In this document: one piece after another, positions 55,304-64,000 of the stretch
Position numbering within the stretch: position 1 is the first letter of the stretch
How the letters are laid out: every line of letters begins with the position of its first letter
Origin: Hymenoscyphus infarciens
Lineage: Eukaryota > Ascomycota > Leotiomycetes > Helotiales > Helotiaceae
DNA: 64,000 nucleotides
Reading direction: 5' to 3'
Assembly (NCBI GenBank): GCA_001414345.1
Contig: LLCB01000140.1
Coordinates: 1-64,000 of the forward strand
Made by a program: the position numbers and the translations under genes
Notes under the pieces: model-generated
The model's database searches: none
What the model saw: the letters and a program-made list of their open reading frames with translations, nothing else
What the model was told of the DNA's origin: nothing

Positions 55304-56969
55304 TTATAGTTTCTGACCCTGGTGCTTGATTTTGTTATGCTTGGTTTTACTATGCTTGGTTTCATCGAGGATGAGATGCATGTTCACGGGTGTAAGCGGA
55401 TCTTTGCCCTTTAATACCGCGTCGATGTTTTGCATAGAGAGGGCTTCGAATCCTATGTGTCTGTTTGCGGCTCGTTAGTAATTTCTCATGCTTATCTCTC
55501 ATCCATCTCTTCCCCTCTTGCCCATCTCCTCACATCCCACCTCCACTCATCCCATCTTTTCTCATCTCATCTTCTCACTCTTCCTCGCCCCTACACAAAA
55601 AGCAAACTCAAAGAGAGATTTCAAAAGAGAAACAAGAGGAAAGAACATACGTCTCCAAAGTCCCACCGGCGTTGTGAGCGGTCAACGTGACGTTCTTTTG
55701 GTTCTTTAATCGGGGGTCGATGTTGGGCTCGTCTTCGTGGACGTCGAGGCCTAGGCCTATGAGGTGGCCGGTGGAGAGGGCGGAGGCGAGGGAGGAGGTG
55801 TCTACTAGGGAGCCGCGGGCTATGTTTATGAATCTTTTGTGAGGGATTAGTCGATGGTTTTATATTTTTTTGAGGGTAGGATGAGGCGCGAGGAGGTGTG
55901 ACGATTGCAGGTCAAAAAATGAGAGAACATGATAAGCGGAAGTTTTGAAATTGCACTTCCAGTAAGTACTGAAGACTGGGAAAGAAAGAGGCCAATCTCA
56001 AATTCTACTCCCTGGTGCTCGGAAGTTTGAAATAGACAGCTGTAGTTGAAAATTGATGAGACTTTGATGAGAAAATGTTTCAGCATACCTACTCCCCATC
56101 TTCATCTTCTCAACTCTCTCCTGGGTAATTACTTTCTTCCCATCAGGACTCGCAGGAGTCGCTAATACTATACAATCACTCTGTCCAAGCAACTCATCCA
56201 GAGTTCCCACAAATCTAGCATCGATTTCCTGCTCCTGAGTAGGTGATTTCCGGATTACATCGTAGTAAAGGATTTTCATGTGGAAAGCGTGATACGCTTT
56301 GAGGGCAATGGTAAACCCAATATTTCCTAGTCCGATTATACCTAGAGTATGGCCTCGTGGGTTGTGTGAAATGGCGGCGGAGTTGGTATGGCAGTCTTTG
56401 AAGGTTGTAGGATTGAGTGATGCTGTTGTGCACCAGTTTAGGTTACGGAATGTGGCGATGATCATGAATATTGCGAAATCAGCTACGGATTCTGAAGATG
56501 CTGCTGCGCTGTAGAGAAAAGTGTTGTTAGAACTGAGATGCGGGGTAACACGGGATAAGTAAGAGCTCCAAAAACTACCTGTTGCAATATATAATTCCTA
56601 TCCGAATTAGTCTTCTGCCATGCTGGATTGCTGAATTCGCTTACCTCTCTCAGCAAGAACATCAACATCCGCCCAATCGTATCCTGCTCCCGCGCTGGCA
56701 AATATTTTGCAGCTCTCAGGCACCAATGGCACCAACTCTCTATCCCATCTTCCCATTTCTCCTCCCGTGTTCCAAAAGGGACGGAAGATGGCGCTGAAGT
56801 TTCCCCATCTCTTCTCCTTGAGTGCTTTCATAAACTCCGGACGTTGTCGCTCTTCAGTCGAGGGACGAATGACTGTAAAATCCGAGGAGAACTTGGCATA
56901 TAGAGAATGATTCCATTGAACTGGATCACCGATATGGAGAACGATCGGCTTGGAAGTTGCAGAAGACAT
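55304..56969 (-). CDS. D-isomer-specific 2-hydroxyacid dehydrogenase
   Basis: Five exons (56969-56645, 56597-56579, 56508-56089, 55833-55651, 55460-55304) give 367 aa. The second exon is only 19 nt and is needed to make RGIIYCNSAAASSESVADFA. The Rossmann loop is GIIGLGNIG. The catalytic residues are the Arg in INIARGS, the Glu in DVHEDEP and the His in TAHNAGGT, as in glyoxylate/hydroxypyruvate-reductase-like members. It reduces 2-oxo acids with NAD(P)H, probably in the cytosol; the substrate is not determined. Introns of 255 and 190 nt near the 3' end are long for this window. The C-terminal tail is Lys/His-rich and of low complexity, so the last residues are less certain. Confidence 0.88.
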
Positions 56970-57665
56970 ATCGATGGGTGTAGCGACTGGTCAAAGGGCG
57001 AGGAGCAATACGGAGGTACAAGAGCGGTGAAGATATCAAATCCCAAACAGCAGCTTAAAAGGCAAAGAAGGAGAGCTTTGAACAGCGGAGAACTTGAGGA
57101 AACGAAGAGAAGGGGATTCTTAAGAGTTGTCAATTGCTGACGAGCACTCTAAGCCACTTTCATCTGGATGGACAAGGAGGGAAAGTGCTCTGGTGACACG
57201 TCGTTTTATGTACTTTTTTTTCTTGTAGAACGTGGGGTGCTCTCCTCAGGCGACCGACCACTCACGCAGAGATGCATGGTGTTTATGTGGGGCAGGGATG
57301 AGGTTAAATGCATAACGTCTCACCGTGCAAGTACTCGTACTGCCTCCGTAACCAGCTATCTGGGCAGCTCTCCGCCGCAAGCCATGAAACCTGATCAATA
57401 TCTTGGCCAATATATGCCATCTTTTCTGGAAATTGCACAACAATTGTTGCCCTCTCGATGGTTGAAGTTGGGGTTCAACAATTGGCGGTGACCGAGATCG
57501 CGAGGGTTTCATCTGACACCGGATGAAAAGAGCAACCCAACGACCAGCGACCAGCGACCCAATCAACACCAGATGTGATATGTGATCCTTCCCAGATTTT
57601 GCGACGAGTATATCAGGACGCACATCTCCTTTTATTTTCTTCGCAACAATACCACAGCAAATGAA
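56970..57665. promoter_or_regulatory. Divergent promoter region, dehydrogenase/GST
   Basis: This 696-bp region separates the divergent start codons of the 2-hydroxyacid dehydrogenase and the glutathione transferase. No gene is seen. Co-regulation is possible but unproven. Confidence 0.45.
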
Positions 57666-58501
57666 ATGGCGACTACAGCAGCCATCACACCTGAAGCCGG
57701 CGAGCAACAGGCGATTCAAAAGCCGGGAATTCCAACATTGCACCACCTCGATGTCTGTTGACCATTTGCCTTGAAATCCATCGCTGACCGTTTTCAAAGC
57801 ACTCTCAATCCCAACGAATCCTCTGGCTTCTCGAAGAGCTCGGTGTCGAATACAATCATGTCGCATATTACAGAGTTCAAGGTCGCGCTCCACCAGAGCT
57901 CGCGAAGGTCCAGTAAGCCAATAATACCCCGCGTTCTTGAAAGTGCAATTGTCATGACAACCCGCACAGCGAGCTAGGGAAGAGTCCAACATTTGTAAAC
58001 AAAGACGGACGCGTCATGATAGAATCCTCCGTCATTATATCCTACATCCTTAATACCTACGATACCGAGCATAAATTCGCGGTCGCTGACCAAATCCGAG
58101 CCGACGAGATATCTGCCTTTGCAGCTTCGAGCTTGGGACCCGTCTCAACCATCGAACTCTTTGTCGAACTTCTAAATATACATACACCGTGGCCCTTCTC
58201 CTATATTACGCGTGCGATCAGGTCGAAATTGCAGAGTGTCTTTACAACTGGGGAGTTTCAGAAGGCGCTGAAGTACCTGGAAGGCGAGTTGGGAGACGAG
58301 GAATGGTTTAATGGGAAACACCCTGGGAAGAGCGATATTATGACCACTTACCCTGTGGACTTGATTGCGGAGAGAAAGTGGGTTAACTTTGAGAAGGAGT
58401 TTCCAAAGTTGGCAGCATGGAGGAAGAGAGTTCGAGAGCGACCAGCTTGGAAGAGGGGGATTGAGAAGGGAAATGGATACGATTTGACCAAATTGGGGTG
58501 A
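57666..58501 (+). CDS. Glutathione S-transferase
   Basis: Three exons (57666-57752, 57800-57912, 57970-58501) give 243 aa. The N-terminal thioredoxin-like half shows PTLHHLD-HSQSQRILWLLEELGVEYN, the cis-Pro word KSPTFV and the glutathione-binding pair ESS (MIESSVIISYI). The C-terminal half is helical. The pattern matches fungal Gtt1/Ure2-like GSTs. It conjugates glutathione to electrophiles or reduces peroxides in the cytosol. The first intron opens with GTCTGT, a weak donor, but its removal is required to restore the conserved start of helix 1. The second donor, GTAAGC, is phase 2. Confidence 0.88.
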
Positions 58502-59294
58502 CAGGAATCTGTCAAACAATTGCAAAATGTTGTAGGAACAATTGATTCTTCGCAACAGCGCTTTCCGCCTATGTTTCGACAGTAAATGCTTTCGATTCAT
58601 ACAAGATGATGCTGCATTTCCTCATTCTTCTTAGGTCCAAGGTAAGATTTGAGATTTAAGATTTGAGATTGCAGATTTATCTCCTTCAGCATCTTCAACA
58701 GCTTGAGCCTGAAGACTGCCGAGGGGTGCCACAGCGTTCATGTGCTCTATCGAGATCTGGGCTACATACGTCTTCCACGACTTCCCAATTTTATACTCCA
58801 ACCCTCGGTGTGGTTGGTGTTATTTTTTCAAGTTATATTTTTGACATTCAGAGGACAATAAATTAAAGTTGGAGGTTGAGACTTTTTTCATTACTATACT
58901 TCGAACTGCATCTGTATATACAAAATCCCCCCACAAATGGATTCCCTTACCCAGGCCGAGAAAATCCATCAAAAGGACAAATATTCCGGGGATTGAAGCC
59001 TCCGAACGCACTCGAGGACAAAGGGACAAGAGTCTTTAGCTCTATGCTCTCAAAATTTTGGACACCCAATATGCCACGAAAAGTCCAAGATTTTTCGGGG
59101 AATTTGACCGTAAATTCGACGGTAGGAAGTCAAGCGACAGTAAAAGTCTCTTATCCATGGATCAAACTAGGAACGGGTTTCACCATATTTCCTACACGTT
59201 AGTTGATATCGAGTGGACCAGATTTCTTGACCACAGGGGGATATTCATCTACAGCAACGACAATCCGAGTTGCCGCGATAAAATCTTGCTCTTG
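58502..59294. other. Intergenic, GST 3' side
   Basis: No gene is seen. A GAGATTTAAGATTTGAGATT short repeat lies near 58647-58672. Confidence 0.5.
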
Positions 59295-61202
59295 TTACTC
59301 GGAATCAGTAAAGTGATCCTGATTCCGTGGACGAGACGGGGTTTCCGGGATCGCCGCTTCCTCTCCAGTAAAGATAGGTGGAGGACTGTCAGAGTTTCTC
59401 AACTCTCTTCCTGGCTGGTTATCCAGGTCCTGCGAGGACCCTTCTTCGCGGGCTGCGTTACCAGCGCTCCTCTGCATGCGTTCTTTCCGGCATACCCACT
59501 GCTGCTGCTTCTCAAATGCGATATCTAGATGACTTGGCTGGCCTTTTCTGGTCTTACCACGAGCAAGTTGTATATCGGGGACGTTTTGAAGGATTTCCAA
59601 AGAAGCATCTCCTGATTTCGTGACATACTCATCCCAAGCGTTGCAAATCGCGTCCATGTCCCCTTTGGTAACTGCCGCGGAGTTCTGATCTTGATAACGC
59701 GTCATAGGAATAGGATTTCATTCAAAACATTGGCAAGCTCAAAGTGTTCCGGCTTGCGAGATGATTTGAGCTTGAATGTCATCCTCAAGGCTTCCAAAAC
59801 ATGTTCATCGACCTCTCTAGAGCCAGTTAGTTGATATAAATTTCTCTTGAATTTGGAAATTGAGGGATGCTCGACCGACGTCAAGTCCTCGGTACTTGGC
59901 CTTTAATCTGGCTTCCCCAAACGACGATATCGCGCCAATGCGAGGCAATATGTCAGGAACTTTGGTTGACGGATGAATGCAGGGCATTTGATCACTTTGC
60001 TAAAAGATGAGCAAAACACGTTGGATACGGTTTCTGGTATGCTGCCCTCGGGGACAAGGTCAAATGGCATCATGCCGAATCGAGCCTCTGCCCTTCGTAT
60101 CAAACCAAGCTCTCCCACTGGGAGGCGTGCGTTTGGATCCAAATCCCCTTGAAGTGCTTCTTCGTCTTCGCGCGTCCAGAACTCATCGAATTCGACCTCG
60201 ATGTCGGGAATTTTCAGAGTCTCAATGGCGGAGTCGGAATCCAGATCAAACCCATCACTTTCAGAGGCCATACCAGCCATCTGAGACATCTTTTTCTTGG
60301 CCCTTGGAGTCATTTCAAACTCTGACGAGGACAATTCTGGTGTAGCGTCTCTGGTGGCATTCTTTTTTCATCGAGCAGAAGCCGCGGGCTCGCCGGACAG
60401 GTCGTTATCAGAAGCCGCGGGCTCCTTGGATCTTTTATTACTTCGTCGAGCAGAAGCCGCGGGCTCGCTGAACAAGTTATTATCCGAAAAGGAATCACTG
60501 GACGCGTCATCCGAAGCCACGGGCTTGGTGTACGCGTTTCTCTTTCGAGCCGAAGCACGAGGCTTGATGGCCTCGCGCAGAACTGCCGAATCACCCTTCT
60601 CGCCACGGGCGGGAGATGATGTTTTGTCTCTGCCTTTGCCGTTGTCTGTGGCATCAGAACGTGATGCGCCAGACTTGGCCTTGCCTTCACCTTGCTCGCC
60701 GCGGGCGGCAGAGGGTGCTTTGCCTTTGCCGTTGTCTATGGCATCAGAGCGTGATGCAATCGACCTGGCTGCGGCGGCGGCGACCTTTTCGTTCCATGAC
60801 TTGGAGCCTGCATGACCTTTGTATGCAGCCTGTTGTCGTCTTGCGGCCAGCTCGAAAAAAATTCATTTTGCGAGGTTCTGGGCAACTGGACGTCTCGAAT
60901 TGCGCTCTTGTGCCACAAGTATCTGCAGGAGTCGTTAGCTTCGATCCATCATTCAACTCTTGTTACTTACCGACGTAAACAAAAGTCGCAAAGTCGGCAT
61001 GCCAGAGGGCTTGGAAAGGCTGTTCAAAGAACTCGGTCTTAGTCACAGCCTCAGCCAACTTGGCATTATAAGTCAAATTGAAAGCGTTCAATTCTTTCGG
61101 TGCAGCTAGATATCCGTTGTTAATGAGTATCTGCCGCATCTCGTCAACACACGGTTGGTAGAAGAAGGGTTTCCCCTCATCGGGGTCTTTGGTTGTTGCC
61201 AT
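59295..61202 (-). pseudogene. Broken gene of unknown family
   Basis: A single minus-strand coding trace begins at the ATG at 61202 (ATTKDPDEGKPFFYQP...). Its likely intron is 60966-60923, giving FATFVYVGKYLWHKSAIRDV. The trace then breaks at four points. It shifts frame at a run of seven A (plus strand, 60855-60861). It meets a TGA at 60370-60368 in SAR-stop-KKNATRD and a TAA at 59905-59903 in LGKPD-stop-RPSTED. It shifts frame again near 59715-59705. Between the breaks the protein is coherent: an Ala/Lys/Ser-rich middle with repeated EPAAS words, then an acidic part (DSDSAIETLKIPDIEVEFDEF) and a helical C-terminal half. Both stops could come from one C-to-T change (CGA, CAA). It is either a decaying gene or a gene with sequencing errors. 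I recognise no named domain. Confidence 0.5.
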
Positions 61203-61974
61203 TGTTGTGGCGGTGGTTGTTGTGATGTTTTTCGCAAATATCAAAGAGGCGGAAACTTTACCCAAGGGCGTGCTGATCGCGCTAATTCTAGCGTGAAACG
61301 TATTGCTAGTTGCCGCTTTATTTGCATCGCTGGTTGTCCCAATCTCGTAAGGGGGTTGGCTCCTCCTGATCCAAGATCTGGCGCCGCTTTTGGACCGCTT
61401 TTGCGTGTAGGCTCAAGGCTCAAGGCAGTGAAGACTCTTTGCCGGGTGACTTGACTTGCGCCAAACGATTAGGAACCATTTATCAGTGGCCTTTTGAAGG
61501 CATCAAATACCTGGTGTTGGGCGTGTAGCTGCAGCTATTATCATTCATGTCAAAGTCAATCACAAATCACGCCAAGTCAAGATAAACAGTGGTTGTAATT
61601 TGCTAGTATTGCTAAACTACAAAATCTCCAACAGGTCCTCAATTGCATCATCAGCAAAGGTAAAGGGATTTTCTGATTGGAAACTCTGTAAACAACTTGA
61701 AAAATTCATCAATTTACGGACTGGAAAACGGGGTTTCCTGAGATTGTTCAGTGTTTTTCTGAGAGTCACTTTGATAGCCATAGCTGATTACTGTAACTAG
61801 CTCGACAAAAGTCATTGCACTCTACGGTTACCCAAATATCATGAAGTGGCCACGATAATATGCTGCTGAGCAAGTTAAATCGTGTGCTCTTCTTTCAAAA
61901 TATGAAGAAAGGAAATCATTTGCTTATCCTCCACCCCCGTCCAGCTCCTCTCATGACACGATACCCAAGCCGAT
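61203..61974. other. Intergenic, unknown gene to DUF6594 gene
   Basis: No gene is seen. The left part would be the promoter of the broken gene; the right part is the DUF6594 3' side. Confidence 0.5.
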
Positions 61975-63427
61975 TCAGGAATTTACGACGTATGGCACAC
62001 CAGAGGGGGGCACAACCACAGTTGGGACACTTGGGACCGATATAAACACCACCAAAACGGCGGAGAACGCTGCAGTAGCACCAAAGATCTCAACCCTCGA
62101 AGCGGTGCCAAGGAAAATCAAGCCAGCAGCAAATACAGTTGCAAACCCAGCGAGGCAAAGCAGCAAGTTTTGGAGGCCACTAACTTGAGATAGCACTGTG
62201 ATAGCAATAGTCGGCAGTAAGCATGCCACAATTGTCGTTAGAGAAGTTGTGAAGCGTACAATGCTATCACCTGAATACTTTGTCACAGTCTCCCTCGCGA
62301 GTTCATCTCGAGACTTTTTCTTCGGCTGCACAGCCACCTCGGTCTTCTCTGGGTCTCTTTCTTTCTTTCGCTTTGCCATCCATTTCTTCCACCGAGGAAG
62401 GAACGAGTCGGCCCACCAGGGAACAAAAGAGGTAGCAGCCCATCTTGAAAGGCCATCGACTTTGCTTCTGGGGGTAGTTGAAGCGAGATCAAGTTTGCTC
62501 GGTGGATCTGGTTTGGACCAGACTAGGCTCCAGAACACTTCCCTAAATGACTTTGGGGGTGCTATTTTCTTGTAAAGGCTGCCCCAAGTGTTTTCCTCTC
62601 CGCTACCACCGACACATAGGTTTCCCGATTCGGGAATTATAAGCCATTTGTTGAAGGTATACATGTCGTGATTTTCGGGTTTTGGAAGAGCCGATACTTG
62701 TGAAAATTGCAGCAGGGCCTCATCTGGATGAAGTCAGAAACCTCCTTGGCGGAGTTATCAGGTGAGCCACTCACTGTACTCCTTCAGAAGCATACGTATG
62801 TTTTTCATAATTTCCCATTGTTTTGAGTCCGAGGCGACGAGGTACTTTGCCCGCCTACAGTATGTGCCTGCAGATCCGACCCCGCGGCGGTAATCATCCC
62901 ACTCTTCATCCTTCAACTCTTCTTTGAGGGTTTCTATCTCAGCTTGATAATAGAGTAAGCTTCTTATCTGGAGATCACTGAAGCGGTTGAAGGATGCGAA
63001 CTCGGGAGTCTCTGACATTAATTCCGATACTTGAGGCCACTATCACATTATGGGTTGTTAGCAATGTTTCTCTCTCCCTTTCTCTTGAGTCTGGCATTCA
63101 GTGCCGCAAGGTGGGCAATCTATGTACCGTACGTCTCTTGTGAGAAACGACTGGGATTATAGTGTAGCATATATTGGTGCAGAATAGAGGTTTCCTTACC
63201 CCTGGAACTGGTTCAGAGGGAGTCTCCCACAAGCTGGGACACGCTTGTGGATCTTCTGGATGGTTGCTCTTCGGACATACGTGTTTCGAAACAACTTCCG
63301 GATCGCATCTCGGAAAGCAAGAATCGGAAGGCGAGCTTTGTGGTGTATCTTGTGGTGAACCGACCACTGTTTGGGATATTTGCGAGTGGCGCGAACCAGA
63401 GTCGCTGACGTTCGAGGTCCTCGCCAT
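61975..63427 (-). CDS. DUF6594-domain membrane protein
   Basis: Three exons (63427-63200, 63039-62775, 62723-61975) give 413 aa. The ATG at 63018 could be taken as the start, but an upstream exon joins in phase through GTAAGG...GATAG. It creates GWPQVSELMSETPEFASFNRFSDL, which matches the usual beginning of the DUF6594 domain, so I start at 63427. Then come RSLLYYQAEIETLKEEL (a helix or coiled coil) and LKEYNEALLQFSQVSALPKPE. A basic linker follows, and the C-terminus has three hydrophobic segments with the family word RVEIFGATAAFSAVLVVFIS. The function of DUF6594 proteins is unknown; they are common in filamentous ascomycetes. The first ~76 residues are Ser/Pro/Cys-rich and disordered in appearance. 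Confidence 0.82.
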
Positions 63428-64000
63428 GTTTGAAGCTTCAAAATTATATACCGAAAAGGGGTTTATTTCACAGCTGGGGCCTCGACCGAGGGCATTTCGA
63501 GGCTTTAAGATACAGAGGGGTATAACCACCGGGAGCTTCTGAAAGTGCCTAGTTTGCGATGCAATCTTTTACTGGCTCATTCATGATAATGGCCGTCAGC
63601 TCAAAATCAGCAGAGATGATAGATAGGAAAGGTGTGAGGCGGTTCTGCAGCCTTCGAATTCTGCAGATATTCCCTCCATATCACTCGACAATGGGGCGTG
63701 CACTGCCCCTGGAAAAGCTGCAGTACTAGCTGTCATTGCATTTCACCACCCACACATTGTTCTTCCCGCTATTCAGGCAATATCGCGCAACGGGGCTGCC
63801 AATGAAGTATGATAGCGATGCATTCCACGACTTCCTTTGCACTCCCATCGCTGTCCACGATACACCAGCCGCGGAGAACTGCCTCGCAAACATACTCTCC
63901 TGGCGTGCCTCTCGTATGACAGTTTGCAATTCATAAATCGCCCGACTGGGCTCTAGAAGGCTCAAATAGTCAACTGTGATCAGGAAAACCACAGGGCGGG
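63428..64000. other. Right edge, 5' side of the DUF6594 gene; possible gene end
   Basis: A minus-strand frame (63992-63726) is open to the window edge and could be the 3' end of a gene lying beyond it. I see no recognisable domain and do not call it. Confidence 0.3.

Noticed and set aside
60610..60720. Repeated Ala/Gly/Lys-rich words in the 60.3-60.8 kb region, first read as a plus-strand gene
   Set aside because: The minus-strand trace links better with flanking coding segments; the plus-strand frame is a mirror of the same repeats.

Overview
This window is from a filamentous ascomycete (Pezizomycotina, possibly Leotiomycetes/Helotiales; the class is an inference from overall gene style). 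The genes have short introns of mostly 47-75 nt with GT-AG borders and CTAAC/CTGAC-like branch sites. They include typical fungal families (highly reducing PKS, Zn2Cys6 regulator, SLX1, KDM5-type demethylase, DUF6594). One 6.4 kb block has been turned AT-rich in the manner of repeat-induced point mutation (RIP). Exon structures were built by hand from splice sites; every spliced protein-coding model given as intact sums to a multiple of three.

Layout. 0.9-2.2 kb: a bZIP (ATF/CREB-type) factor. 2.2-8.2 kb: gene-free, with minisatellites, homopolymers and a small AT-rich patch. 8.3-34.3 kb: a secondary-metabolite cluster. It holds a 2370-aa highly reducing PKS (minus strand) that shares a 505-bp promoter with an SDR. 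After that come a second SDR, a P450, a cupin protein, an MFS exporter and a Zn2Cys6 regulator, separated by 1-4 kb of apparently empty DNA. 34.8-41.2 kb: a decayed TIR element bounded by a perfect 9-bp target-site duplication, with LTR-like direct repeats inside. 42-64 kb: mostly ordinary or conserved genes (secreted type-B carboxylesterase, SLX1, KDM5/Lid2-like demethylase, D-2-hydroxyacid dehydrogenase, glutathione S-transferase, a broken unknown gene, a DUF6594 membrane protein).

How the cluster probably works. The PKS has KS-AT-DH-(degenerate MT)-ER-KR-ACP and no release domain, so other enzymes must offload and finish the chain. An HR-PKS with SDRs and a small cupin protein is the core set known from alkyl-salicylaldehyde pathways (sordarial, pyriculol, trichoxide, flavoglaucin). 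I infer a product of that class, oxidised by the P450, exported by the MFS protein and controlled by the Zn2Cys6 factor. A palindromic CGG-N4-CCG site lies upstream of the PKS/SDR1, SDR2, P450 and cupin genes, with an N5 version upstream of the MFS gene. This is the expected form of a Zn2Cys6 binding site and suggests a local regulon. The cluster is the best candidate here for an undescribed system, and the regulon motif is the most testable new observation.
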